Numbered from the stretch's first letter, positions 13,201 through 24,567 are shown. The stretch: 64,000 nucleotides of DNA from Pleodorina starrii (GCA_030267565.1 BRXU01000006.1:5010001-5074000), one strand, 5' to 3'. Notes: generated by a model not told the origin, from the letters alone. Program-made: numbers and translations.

Positions 13201-15919
13201 GGCGTATGGGCGCATGGGCGCGTGGGCGGAGCTGCGCTGCTGCACACCCGGCGGCCGCGACCCGGGCCCCGGGGGGCCCATCTGGCTGGTGAACGAGTCG
13301 CTGCGCCGGATGCTGAGGGTGGACGGAAGGAGGCGGGATGCCCGGGGGCGCAGGGAGCGGGGTGTTTCGAGTGAGACGCGCCAGTGGGTCGGGGGGCGGA
13401 TTGGGTGGGCTAGCAAAGAATGAAGTCTGAACGGCTGCTTGGGGGGCCCGAAAGGGCCGTCAGTCCAAAAGGCCAGAGGGCTGGTACTGACGTGGAAAGT
13501 ACGGAGATTATGAGGGTATGAGGGGAGCGACTCGGGGGTAGACACCGGCGGAGGCGCAGACGGACGTGCGATCCGCAGGTCGGTCCGGGCCATGTCCGCT
13601 GCATTGACCCACGTCCGACCCGTGGGTCAGTGCAGCGCAAGTGAGCCCGGGGGAACGAGCGCTGCCCGGGCGCTCGGGCTCATTCGCCAAGCCATCAGCA
13701 GCGCCATAGCCTTACGTCACAATCCGACTTCACTCACTGCGCCCGACCAGTCAGCACGGCACAGAACGACCCACGCCGCCACCAGCGCGACCCACGCCGC
13801 CTTGAGACAACAAACCGTACCCACCTCGCGCCGGATACGATCGCGGGGCCGCGCGGCGCGCCGCCCGGGCCGCCGCCACCCGGTCCCCCCATGAGCTGCG
13901 GCGGCCCCGTGTATGACATGCTCGCCTGGCGCGCCGCCGCCGCCGCCGCCCAGCGCGCCACACCGCCGGGGCCGCCGGGCTGCGGCCGGTGGTCCAGCAT
14001 GAAGGCCACTGTCGACCGAGGCTCCGGAACCACCGCCGCGTGCGCTACGGCGTCCACCAGGAACCGCCGGCGCACGTGTTGCGCCGTCGCGTCGCACAGC
14101 TCCCCCACAAGCGCCTGCAGTGTCGCCGCCGCCGCCAGCCGCCTCAGGGAGCCCGTCAGCCAGGCCAGGTATTCGGGGTCGATGCCGCCCAGCAGGCACA
14201 TCGCCACGCAGCTGGCGACCTGGCGGAGGACCGGCGGCGGCGGCAGGCCGTCGTACGGCGAGCCCGGGGTGGCGGCGGCGCTGGCGGCGCTGAGCCAGAG
14301 GACGCCGAGGAGACGGTCGCCGTTGGTGAGGGGCAGGGCCGCAAAGGCGCTGGCGCCTAGGCAGGCGGCGTCGCCGGCACAGTCCGGTGGCAAGGCTGCG
14401 CCGGTGGCTGCGCCGGCAGGCCGCTGGGGTCCGGAGAACACGGCGGGTGTCTGTGGCGATGTGGGTCGCGAGAGAACGGGGCCGGCCGGGCGGGAGGAGA
14501 AGTGAGGGAAGAGATGCAGGTGAGGTGAGTGTCGGGCGGAAGCCCGGAACGATAGCGGCAGTGACAGGGAAGGTTGACGGGGCTGGGGCTGGGACCTGGG
14601 ACGCTAATCTTTGTATTGCGTTGGGGGAGAATCGTTGCTGCAAGCATCGTGGAGCCAGAAAACGGGCATCAGAATCCTGATCGACGCCCCATTGCTCGAG
14701 TCGCCCCCAGTGACACCCTTTCGCCGCGACCCTGCCCCTGTCCTGCCCGCCCCCCGAGCCCCCTTCAAACTTGCCTTGCTGTGCACCGCCTGCTGCAGCA
14801 AGGACGTGCAGGCCGCTGCAGCAGCTGGGGGGGACGCTGCCGCCATTGACTTGGCTGGTATGGCGATGCGCTGCCCCGGGAGGTCCGGCAGCTCGACCGG
14901 CGGCAGCGGCGGCTTGTTGGACCCGCCGTTGGGCCCCCCAGCAACCCCAGGTGGCCCTCCGCCGCGCTTCCAGTCCACGGCAAGGAGGACCAGGTGCCCA
15001 GACGCACCCTCCTCGGTATCATCCGTTGACCAGCCGTACAACCTTTGCGAAGGACGGGCGGTGGCATGCGGGGGGGCAAGCCGTGCATGTGAGCGGGCTG
15101 CGGCGTCAGCACCCAAGCCAAGGGTGGCCAAAAGGCGGAACGCGAGAGGATCTTTATAAGTAAGGCAAGCATGCTATACAGTTGGGTGAGAGGGTTTGCC
15201 GCGACGCCCAACTGGAATTGCTGTTTATCATCGCTGTGGGTACCGAAGCCAGCCTGAAAGCACGGGTGAGATATGCAGCCATTAGCAAGGTTGACGTTTC
15301 TAAGTGCCTCGCGAAAGCCTGGCATCCTGACGGGTCTCCTCCCCTGCGGCTCGGGCACTGGTCGCAATCCCGTCCGGTTACACCAGTGACCGTTGAAGCT
15401 ATCCTAACGCATCCCGTAGGACGTCTCTAAGCGCCCGCGAAACATACTGAAAGCATTTATAAATACCGCCGCTCTCGGCGACACGGACCGCGCAAAAACA
15501 CAATTCAGTCCATCTAGTCTGAAAAACACTCGCCAACCCCAAGGGACAACAATAAAATCTGTCTTCATAACCTAATTTCGCCGACGCTGCCGAAGGTGCT
15601 CGCCTGACGGCCCTAGCGTGGAGGTGCCGCAGGACTAGTGCGGCAATTTGGGAAATGCGAGCCTCGGCACTGTCCGTTGGCGCCCCTGACAGCGCTGCCT
15701 GTAATTCTTGAAGGAAAGCGTCATCTCGGCGTTGGGCCTGCGAAAGCAAGCACCCGGCTGGTTGGCTCCCCAAAGGACGTCGCCAAGCCCCACGCCCCTT
15801 GTCAGGAGCTATACCTCGATTGCGGTGTTGTCCGCGCGCTTCTCTTCGATTGGTGAGACAAAGGGGGCATCAACTTTTTTGTCGCCCCCACCAAAGCACG
15901 CGAAGCAATTCAATGGCAT
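4212..15919 (-). CDS. GAF-like domain / TKL-type Ser/Thr protein kinase, 21 exons
   Basis: A phase-consistent chain runs from ATG 15919 to TAA 4212 (1,524 aa). Exons (minus): 15919-15815, 15737-15604, 15042-14775, 14450-13825, 13312-12805, 12476-12129, 11834-11264, 10949-10891, 10677-10299, 9865-9799, 9573-9456, 9102-8689, 8315-8204, 7927-7776, 7201-7129, 6795-6695, 6297-6173, 5729-5695, 5357-5325, 5069-4931, 4419-4212. The C-terminal third is a kinase: glycine loop LGDGGSGVV (about 1044), VAVK with the ATP-site Lys (1065), HRDIKSANILL (about 1310), LADFGSA (about 1331), THMSPES in the APE position, LGIVMWEIASG, and CWAAEPHKRPS closing the domain. All key catalytic residues are present. The first about 850 residues contain stretches resembling a GAF sensor fold (around ALPLTNGDRLLGVLWL and SRDVCMLMAG); that call is an inference. 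An acidic linker (about 874-999) joins the two. The ligand, substrate and compartment are unknown. Confidence 0.9.
8461..8540. repeat. (CCCAG)16 minisatellite in kinase intron
   Basis: Sixteen perfect tandem copies of the pentamer CCCAG, with more diverged copies just upstream. The tract lies in the intron between the kinase exons 9102-8689 and 8315-8204, so the Gly-Trp-Ala-Gly-Leu frames it creates are not coding. Confidence 0.95.
9146..9237. repeat. perfect 40-bp-arm inverted repeat in kinase intron
   Basis: Arms 9146-9185 and 9198-9237 are exact reverse complements, separated by 12 nt of A/T-rich loop. The hairpin lies wholly inside the intron 9455-9103 of the kinase gene. It could be a miRNA-like or siRNA-producing hairpin, or a young palindromic (foldback) element. 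Nothing else in the window matches its arms by eye. Confidence 0.9.
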
Positions 15920-17984
15920 CGTTTTACTCTTTGCTACCAATGCTTCAGCGTTCTAACACCATTCGAACATTTTTATAGCAGCAAGCGTCTCTGCTAATGC
16001 TTCTTGTTTCAAGAAGCGAACGCTGGCACGAAGACAACATTTACTACTCCCTGGGCGATCTTCGGAGCGGTGTTATTCATCGCCCCAGAGCGACTCCTTA
16101 TACTTTTTTAACCACGACATTCTACAGGGGATTCAAGGCACTATCTTACATATTTTATAACCATAAAGTGTAAATGACATGGACTTGGAGGTTAAAGCGA
16201 TTGATTGTATTCTCCGCGTTTCGGAGTATTTCCACTTGTTCCAAGACAATCTTATTTTCCAGCCAGGGCGCCTTACGCACTTGTGTTTCGGGCAGATATC
16301 GGTAACCGATTCGGCGGATCAAACTCGGAGGCGCCATTCGACGGCAGCGTTTCTGATAATCTTAATGAATGTCCCTCAAACGGGATTTGTCTTCACTTGC
16401 GTGGAGCTGACTGCACGTGGTGTGGGCAGGCCGCTAGGCAAAGTGTGGAAGGAGGATGGAAAAGGTTGCTGCCGTACATCCGGTAAAAAGCCTGACTAAA
16501 TAACCTCTTGACGTCCCGTGCGTTTCATCTATTCTTGCACCATAATTGACTACTTAGCTGACCTTGGATGAACGTCTGTGTGAGCTATCGGCAAGTTATG
16601 CGGGGTAACCAAGGCCGTTCAACCGTCGAAGCAGGACTCCAATTTATCACGAAATCAAAAATATACGACGCGAGCGTTGACGAGGCTGCGGCATTGCCTA
16701 AACACTCACCTGCGCAAATTTTCGGCATGTTGGCAAACAGCGGCTAACCGGGCCGCTGGGCCACTGCCAGGAAAAAGTGCACCAAAGCGTCGTCTTCGGC
16801 CCGCCATTGTAATGTAAGTTTAATCCCTGAATAGGATGAATATAGACGTTGTGCCTAATTCAGCACGTAAAAGACTCTTGCACCGATGCGCGGCAGAACC
16901 TGATCGGCTCGGATGCACGGCTAGGCACGGCTTTCCCGTGCTACCGTAATGTCACGCCGACTCCCGGACGCGCGGATAGCAACAGTGCTCGGGAGGAAAT
17001 GTATTCGTAAAGTAAGGGCGACGAACTGTTCAAATGTCAGGTCCATTGCCAGCCCAAACATGGCTTCTGCACGCGCTTCAAGCCGTTGAAAAGCAAGGGA
17101 TAGACCTCTGCAACATAAGCTACATACTAAATACATACAGAACAAGACAGCAGGTGGCAAACAGAGTAGCTCCAAGTAGCCCCGAACTCCCCCCTCACCA
17201 AGTCGAGATCCGCAAAACCGGCCCGTTTGACGCCACCCTACACTGAAGGACTTCCACTGCCGCATCAACCACATCATTCAATACCCAACCAGCATTTAGG
17301 GCTCATCAGTGCCGGATGAACGACCTACATCACATACGGACCGAAAGCAAACTCAAACTCTGGGAAAAGGAAGGGGGCTACAAGACGACCAGGATGAGGC
17401 CCATGCCAAAGGCGGGAGCGCCTGCCGACACATGCACGGCACCCTCATTTCCACCCAAGAGAAGCGGAAACACAAGACCCATGCCCGACGTGAACCACGC
17501 TGTGACCACGCTGTGACCTGTCGACATAGGCCAGGTGCCCTCTTCGCTCCGTAACAGCAGAGGTCGGCACGCTAGACCTACGCCCGACGCACGCCAGCCG
17601 TAACCCCGCCTGCCGACACAAGCAAGGCTGCCAGCCAGCATCTAACTCGTGTGCCGTGTCTCGCCAAGCAAGCTTCCACCCGGCGTTCCTTCGCTTGGAG
17701 TGCTGACCGCAGTCTGCAGCAGGTAAGGGACCTGGCGCGCACCTATCGCCGTTAAAACTAAACTTTGGACTTGCTGGCCGCAATCGATCAAACCTTTCCT
17801 GCATGCAAATGTCCGAGAGAAACAACCAACGAATGGACCTGCTTTCGCGCCCGGAGTACGCGGAGTCCAAAACCGGGAGGAGCCCTCGTAGCGGAGTAGC
17901 GATCAACCAAGTAATAGGCCCATTTCTATGGGCCGAAACCAGTGCTCGTCCCGCGGTACGGCATTTCTATGAGCGAACTTTGCG
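15920..17984. other. intergenic DNA upstream of the kinase gene
   Basis: Lower GC than the gene regions. I see no convincing coding exon on either strand. The proximal part must contain the kinase promoter, but no clear TATA box was found. Small inverted repeats occur (for example gcttcttgtttcaagaagc near 16000). Confidence 0.5.
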
Positions 17985-18489
17985 CGTGTCGTCCACTGTC
18001 GTATTCCATCTGGCCTTTGGGCATTGGTATCGAGCGGGCTGCCGGTGGATCGACCTATCACTTGGAAGACGCGCGCACGCTATCTCGGGCTACACTTTGG
18101 TCCTAACAGTGATTTCCAATCCTGCACGGACGAGCTTTATGCCGCGGGCCGGCGAGCCATGTTCTCCCTGCTTAGTAAGCTACGTCGGCAAGGGCTGTTG
18201 TTCCCTTCAGTCGGCATGAAATGTTTCAACGCGCAAGTTCGCTCTATTCTGTCGTACGGCTCGCAGCTGTGGGGCGCTGATTTGGTTTTAGCCATGATGG
18301 AGAGGGGTTTTCCGGCTAGCGAAGCTCCACGTTCCTGTTATTTTGATGCCGCTATCCGGGACCGTATGGTTAAGCTGCAAATCTCGTTTATGAAGCAGCT
18401 GGTCGGAGCCTCCGTCCCACCTCTGCAGCTGTTGTTTAGAGAACTCGGTCAGATGCCGCTGCAGTTGTATTGGGCTGAATCTGTTTTTT
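17985..18489 (+). pseudogene. non-LTR retrotransposon ORF2 fragment, region after the RT core (5' half)
   Basis: The frame starting at about 18024 reads as the part of a LINE ORF2 that follows the reverse-transcriptase catalytic core: a strand ending in RYLGLHFGP, then a helical stretch with VRSILSYGSQLWG and a segment ending LQLYWAESVF. This order is characteristic of LINE proteins. The RT active-site block is not present upstream, and a likely frameshift lies at about 18000, so the copy is 5'-truncated and dead. Its reading frame is broken at 18490 by the TIR-bounded insertion and resumes at 23623 in the phase expected if the insertion is removed together with a 4-bp T duplication. Confidence 0.75.
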
Positions 18490-18530
18490 GGGCGGGGCCC
18501 CAGCGCGAAGCGCCCAGGGGGGCCCCGCCC
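18490..18530. repeat. 41-bp GC-rich palindromic element, copy 1
   Basis: Outer 12-bp arms GGGCGGGGCCCC / GGGGCCCCGCCC enclose an inner GCGC-GAA-GCGC mini-hairpin. This copy forms the left end of the large insertion and is preceded by a run of T. Confidence 0.85.
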
Positions 18531-18562
18531 TGTAGGATTGCCCATGTCCGTGGGTTCTGGTT

Positions 18563-18603
18563 GGGCGGGGCCCCAGCGCGAAGCGCCCAGGGGGGCCCCG
18601 CCC
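18563..18603. repeat. 41-bp GC-rich palindromic element, copy 2
   Basis: Identical to copy 1 and followed by the same TGTAGGATTGCC, so copies 1 and 2 are part of a 73-bp-period direct repeat. Confidence 0.85.
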
Positions 18604-18759
18604 TGTAGGATTGCCTGTAGTGGGTTGGGTTGTTTGTTGTGGCTTGCTGCTGTACCTGTTGGGTCGGCTCTTTGTTGTCGCTTGCTTTTGTGTGAAGGCA
18701 TCTGTTATGGATCAAGGGCTCGTAGCAGTAGCAAGTAGTCGCGGTTGGGGCTGCATGTC

Positions 18760-18791
18760 GGGGTTTTAGAGTTTAGGGTTTTAGGGTTTTA
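18760..18791. repeat. interstitial telomere-like tract
   Basis: Contains TTTAGGG and TTTTAGGG, the Chlamydomonas-type telomere unit, in degenerate tandem. The reverse complement, CCCTAAAA, occurs near the other end of the insertion at 22638-22645. Confidence 0.6.
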
Positions 18792-19744
18792 CTGCGGCGG
18801 TTAGGCGGTAACGTTTCGTGTTGGCTCTGGCGATTTGGGAAGGCATGTGTGCTGTTGCGGTTGAAAATTGCAGTGGGCACCAGAACCTCGGAAGGGGACA
18901 GCCAGCGGGCCAGCGGGCCGTGTGTCTGTGTGTCTGTATGTCTGTGTGTGCTGAAATGGTGGGCGGAGGGCGGAGGTTGTTCCGGTTGCCGTTCGGATGG
19001 GGTAAATGGGAAGGGGAGGAGAGGGGCCGCGAGACCGATTCATTCGTATCACACAGCTTGACAGCAGCATTACAAAGCAATTGCACGTTGCCACCTGCGA
19101 CAATGCCCGCGGAGCCCCGTCCGTCCATCGAACCTACGCCCGGCGACGAGACCTCCTACGACTTAGGGCGGGGGGGGGGCCTCGCTGGTTTGATGGTTGG
19201 TTGGTCCCGGTAGTTGGCCAACCACGTTCTCAACCAACGGTCAACGGCCAACGTTTCACAAAATCACGCTGGCTCTACCCTTCCGCGGGTCTGGAGCCCA
19301 CTGTTACAGCACAGCACAACACAACACAGCACAAGGGATTGGTAACTGATATGCACGCCCTACAACCACTGCTGCATGAGTCTGGCTTCGCTTGAAGCAA
19401 GGCAGGGAAGGGAAGCTGTCAAGCTGCCCTGCCGTGCAGCACATGATGTGCTGCACACACACGCAGCACGCTTCGCTGACTGCCAAGGTCTGCTAACTGC
19501 GGACATGAACCCGTCCAATCTCCGTACCTTACGTACACACGAGTACGACAGAAACTCAACCTAGCCTCGTTCGAAGTTGCATATATACGGTAAGGGCATG
19601 CCACGGCAAAGCGAGGAGTGGAACGCGCTGTTTATTTGGTGCTGCCCACGCGGCGATGTTGGAACATGTCGGAACCTCAAAGCTGCCTTGGATTGCAGTA
19701 CCTACTTTCCTCAATTTCGCTCTCAGTTTATTGTGATCATTTTT

Positions 19745-19785
19745 GGGCGGGGCCCCAGCGCGAAGCGCCCAGGGGGGCCCCGCCC
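19745..19785. repeat. 41-bp GC-rich palindromic element, copy 3
   Basis: Identical to copies 1 and 2 over all 41 bases but in a different context. As with copy 1, a run of T precedes it (tcatttttggg). Confidence 0.85.
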
Positions 19786-19799
19786 AAGCCCCCGAGCTC

Positions 19800-21658
19800 G
19801 ACGAGGGCTCGGGCCCGGGCGCTTGGGTCCGCTTTCCCTTCGCGCCCTGCGGCGATCCAGCAGCACCGTGCATGGACGACGGCTCCACCACACCGGGCTT
19901 GCCGGCCGGTGGTGAAACTGATGCTGGGGCCCCGGCATGCCCTGCACGGCATCCAAAAATTGTACGTATTGGACAAAAAGAAATGATACCACCCAGCAGT
20001 ACGTAAAAGCCGAAAGACTCACTCGAGCTACTCGGCGCTTTGCCTGGGGTAACGGGCACCGTCGTACGCGGACCCAAGCCCGTGCCAGACACTGGGGAGG
20101 CTGTCGACGCACCTGCAACCCACCATTCAAGTGACTTACACCTCGCGCACAACAAGCCAAACCTCAACAAGACACTGTCCCGCGGTGGGCAATCAAACAC
20201 CTCACCTCTGCTGTCGTGCGCACCGGCCGAGCTATCGGCCGCGTTCATGTCCTTCTGACGACTTGCTGCACCGGATGCACGTGCCGAGCTGTCCACGTAC
20301 GCCCGCATCATCCTGTTCACCGCGGCGTACTCGCCTGCATACACAACATTGCCATAAAGCAACCGTAATCTACTGTTGGCACCCTTCCGGTGGCTAAGTC
20401 AACGGCCCCAAACTTACCCAAAGCATTGTCGACGGCAGCAATGCTGGCAGGCGTTGGCAACGGCGGCCGTGCAACAGGCACCCGTGCCGCCGACGGGGAG
20501 CCACCACGCGGGCTCCCCGACATCGTTCCCAGCGGCGCCGCTGCAAAACCGCGCTGTGGGCTGCCTGGCGGGCTTGCACGTGACGTGGTATGCCCTGCAG
20601 TACAAAGAACGACGAACATTACGCATGGCATACCGCAAATTCTAAAAGACAGACATGGGACCACGGCTCCCGTTTGCAAACAGCATACAGCGCCTGGATG
20701 CCTTGCACTCACCGTCGCCCTGGCCAGCCTGCAGCCTGACGCTCACGAGGGGCAGCCTTAGGAGGTCCTCGCCCTGCAGGCCGACGTCATACACGAGCTC
20801 AAGGACGGCCCCACCCAGCGTCACCAGGCCGAAGTGGCTTGCCGTGCACATCAGCACCACGGTCCGGGCAGCATCCAGAATCACTGGCTGCGGCATAACA
20901 TCCGGCGGTCGGGCCGCCTCGCGTGCCTCAATCAAAGCCTTCTTGGATGTAGACGACAGCAATAACCGCCCGCGGATGCCAGGCCACGACGGCGGCACAA
21001 CATCGAACGGGTCTATCACGGGGGACTCCAGCACCACCACATCAAGAGCCAGCCCGCACACCCGGTCAAGCCACAACTTGGGCGCGTCAGGAGCCAAGAA
21101 ATCCGACGTTGACTCCCCCGCGGCATTGGCGGCACGGCCAGTCAGCTGCAACAGTGCTTCCTTAAGCACCGTCAAGACCTCCGGGTCCTGAAACAACTCG
21201 GGACGGGCCAACTCCGCATCATAGAGATCCTCCACAACCGGAAGGCACGCCTGCCGCATCGCAACGCCATGGTCCCCGACGGCAGACTCCAACATCGGCT
21301 GCAACGAAAACGCCAAGGAAAGGGAACGCAAACGACATGTCACACAAACCTCCAAAAACCAGTCCAGGCAAAGCGCGCTTTCACGTGGCCAGCAACAACA
21401 ACGCACCTTGAGGGCAGCTCTGCCCCTGTCTCCACGGCCCAAGCCATTGCGGTACACGCCCAAACACAACGCCAGCAAGGCGCAGTTATGAGCGGCGGAC
21501 GAAACGTTGTACACGGTGGCTGTCGGAATCGCGGTCAACAGAGACAACTCGTAAGCCCAGCTGTCATCCAGAAAGCCGTTGGCCAAAGTGTCCGTCGCGG
21601 CCGCCACCCCAGCTAACTCCTGAGGAAGAATGAGGACATGCGGGCCAAAACGGGACAC
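19800..21658 (-). CDS. hypothetical multi-exon protein carried by the insertion (ends not fixed)
   Basis: Function not recognised. Five minus-strand exons chain in phase: about 21658-21407, 21298-20713, 20594-20418, 20334-20206, and one from about 20115 downward. They have good splice sites (for example TTGG|GTAAGT and a TGTATGCAG acceptor). The first two exons encode an Ala/Leu-rich helical protein (for example WAYELSLLTAIPTATVYN and KLWLDRVCGLALDVVVLE), unlike the low-complexity shadow frames elsewhere. The third is Pro/Ser/Arg-rich. An acceptor-like CTTCCTCAG inside the first block suggests more 5' exons upstream, possibly in 21700-22300. The 3' end is unclear near the GC palindrome at 19745. 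It could be a captured host gene or a transposon protein of an unfamiliar family. Confidence 0.5.
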
Positions 21659-22711
21659 ATTAAGTTCATGAGAGTGCTGACATAGTCAAACAGCAACACG
21701 TCGAAGTTTCATAGGCACCCCAACACCATGCTAGGCAGCGAACGCACCGGCGCCGAAACACCGCAAATCCGCAAGAATCCCGAATCCGGCTGCTCCTCAA
21801 CACGGCGCCCATAAGCGACACCCCACGTGTCCCTGCGACGCACAGCGGCTGAAGCAGCCATCTCGCGGGTCCTGTCGTCGAAAGTAACTAGTCAAAGGGA
21901 CTGGTCGATGCGTCGCACACTGAGTCAATTCCTTAATGTTCACAAATAAGACTAACACAATAACCATGCAGGAAAACCATGCACTATCCCAGCAACAAAG
22001 CCCGCCCGCCATACGCCCACATGGGCCCTGCATGCAATCATGAGAAATCACCACGACGTGCCACGTAGACGACCAGACGACACATGGAACATAAACTACA
22101 CCGCAGCCTCTTTTAAACACATCACACACGGCGTAGGCTGCTCCATTCATTGTAAGTTCCGCACCGCCAGCAACGCTCCAGCCACAACAGAACCTCATGC
22201 ACCTGCAGCGCAACAGTAACGCCGGGAAATAACACAGGCTGGAACAATGTTCAAACTGCTCCGGACAAATTGGCCTCAAAGCGTCAACCTCACCAACATG
22301 CAACCCATCTTAACAAGCCCTACAGGCAATGCTCTTTCAAACCGCAACATTGAAACGTCATTCACCAGGCAATGCACACACCTCATGATGCACAAAGCGC
22401 CAAAAGTCGACCTCGCTCGGCCACAATGCCTGCTGGTCGTCCCGGGCGGTCGCGCGCGCACCCCATTGGCTAAGGCATGCCATATACACAACGATCCAAC
22501 AAACTGCATGCCGCATTCCGTGCAGCCCCATTAACGACGTCTCCGAACACCAAACCGACCGCCAGGCCACTCGGATATAGGAATCACGACTCCCAGCCAC
22601 CCCCGCCCACCCAGATTCCAGAATCCAGTTTCCTAACCCTAAAACACCCCCGCCCACCCAGATTCCAGAATCCAGTTTCCTAACCCTATAACACGCTATT
22701 TCCCGCTCCGT

Positions 22712-22784
22712 GGGTTCTGGGTTCTGGGTTCTGGGTTCTGGGTTCTGGGTTCTGGGTTCTGGGTTCTGGGTTCTGGGTTCTGGG
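22712..22784. repeat. (GGGTTCT)10 tandem array
   Basis: About ten copies of the heptamer GGGTTCT. Just left of it, at about 22600-22690, a 42-bp stretch ending in CCTAACCCTA is repeated in tandem. One short piece of the same motif (CCGTGGGTTCTGG) also lies at 18549-18561, near the other end of the insertion. Confidence 0.9.
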
Positions 22785-23622
22785 TAATTGGACAAGTGTA
22801 GACTTTCGGCCAACGGAAAGGCTGCATAAATCAAAGATTACATTCTTTATTGCACGGTAAATTTATTATTGGAACCCAACATCGCATGAGTACAAACCAG
22901 TTTGGCAGTCTCCATGGACCGCGGCCGAGGTCAAACCAACACCTCTCGGCCTATAATTAATTCCAGAAGATTCATCGTTCCTTCAAGTGGAATTCTGACG
23001 AGACGGCGTGAAATGAATCTTCGTTTCGGAAACAAACTATGTTTGCATTGCGAACATTCTTCCCGCGACCACACCACAGCAGCTCTGCTTGCCGGTACGA
23101 TCGTCTTGACGCATATTACTATTACAAAGGTTGCAAGGAGCAAACCATGAGGGGCCAACTGCTGGTTGTTGGACGCCAAGCCGCCGATGCACGCACGATT
23201 CATCTGCGGGCCGCCCAACAAGTCCAGCCGGCAACCTAGGGGACTTCTACATTCCCTGTCCTAATGTTAAAGTTTTCAAGCCTCCTCTACGACGAATACC
23301 CCGGTAGCGAAGCCTGTGCACCCTCGTCGGCAACTGCACGTCATCATCGCGACCCTCTCAAACAGTTCCGCTGTCCTTCTATTGGCAAGTCAGCCTGCGT
23401 GATGTGTGAATGATACACTGCATGTCTACTGTCAAGTAACTTCAGCCAATGCGCTGGTCGGAAGAGTTGCACAGTGCCGAGACGGCGGGCGATGCTAAAC
23501 ATGGGGCGGATTGCTGAAAGCTCTGGTTGTCTATCAGTAGGAATGTTGACACTCTCACACTTCACGTCCTCGCCGCCCTAGCCCTTCAACTCCACCCGTA
23601 CGGATTGAACGGGGCCCCGCCC

Positions 23623-24567
23623 TTTTTCCGGCTTCAAGGAAGCCGACACCAACCCCTTGTCGTTTTTGGAACAGTTTGGTGGAGGACGGACACTAGCAAT
23701 GTGTATCACAGCGCTTTTCGTCATGAGATTCGTTTGGCTTTGGAAACGGATCTGCAGGCAGACGGTTGGGGCTCCAAGGTCATTCGGATCCTGAGCCACT
23801 TAGGGCAAGCTTGGGGCGAGGAAGCGGCGGTGGGTAACATCGACACTAGGGTTAGACGGTACTCTGCGTGCAGGCTTGACGTTGAGGCGCTGATGGACAC
23901 CCTCAGAGGTCGTGTCAACGACGATTGGGGCAGTGCCAGGTTGGCTGTGGACCCGGGCGCTTTCGTTTCGGACGGCAGGAAGCCTGGTGTCAAGATGTGC
24001 CGTTACAAGCACTGGATGGGGATGCCGAAGCAGTTCGAGGGGTACATACCACCCGCGCACCATCGCTCCTTACTTCGTTTTCGTCTGTGTGTGTCGGACT
24101 TGGCGATTAATAGCGAGAGCAGTAGGTCTAGGGAACTACGTTTGTGCAAAGCGTGTCGCTCGAGCAGTGCTATGGAGGATGAGAAGCATTTTCTACTGGA
24201 ATGCCCTGCGCTTGCGACCGCACGGCAGAAGCTTTGGGATCTGGGTGTGCCCGTCAGTGCGTGTGTCAGCGATGTCATGCAAGTCGACGACCAGCGTGGT
24301 CTCGCGAGCGCTATTTTCGAGATGTTCCGTTTACGGCGAGATTGTATCTCTACGTAAATGTTGTTGATGGGCGTCTATCGAACAGTTGTATTCCTCCATA
24401 CGTTTGTGCTACTCCAGACCCTTGCTGTTCTTTTTGCTTCTTTGGGTACTGTTTTTTTTCTGTCTTCTTTTGCTTTTCTGCGTAGCTGAAGCGGTTCATG
24501 AGCCTCCGGGTTCGTTTGAGCCGTACGAGCTCGTTGAAGCTTGTAACATCATCATCATCATCATCAT
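23623..24567 (+). pseudogene. LINE ORF2 C-terminus (3' half) with (CAT)n tail
   Basis: The frame starting in the T-run runs to a stop at 24355-24357. It contains the usual C-terminal LINE features: a YHSAFRHEIRLAL helix, a segment ending HHRSLLRFRLC, and a zinc-knuckle-like pattern CKACRSSSAMEDEKHFLLEC (C-x2-C-x11-H-x4-C). After about 190 bp of T-rich 3' UTR the element ends in CATCATCATCATCATCAT at 24547-24567, a simple-repeat tail as expected for non-LTR elements. This is the continuation of the fragment at 17985-18489. Confidence 0.8.

Larger units (their letters stand above)
18490..23622. mobile_element. 5.13-kb insertion with 12-bp terminal inverted repeats inside a LINE
   Basis: The left end begins GGGCGGGGCCCC and the right end finishes GGGGCCCCGCCC, exact reverse complements. 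The flanks are T-runs (six T left, five T right). Removing the insertion plus one TTTT copy restores the LINE frame exactly, which supports a real insertion with a T-rich 4-bp target duplication. Inside are three copies of a 41-bp GC-rich palindrome, telomere-like motifs in opposite orientation near the two ends, a (GGGTTCT)10 array and a spliced minus-strand gene. I recognise no transposase. It could be a non-autonomous DNA transposon with captured cargo, or a product of recombination between GC palindromes. Confidence 0.6.

Noticed and set aside
15399..15603. Continuation of the kinase exon past 15604 in the same open frame
   Set aside because: The extra residues are not protein-like; the AG|GCGAGC donor joins in phase to the next exon, which is.
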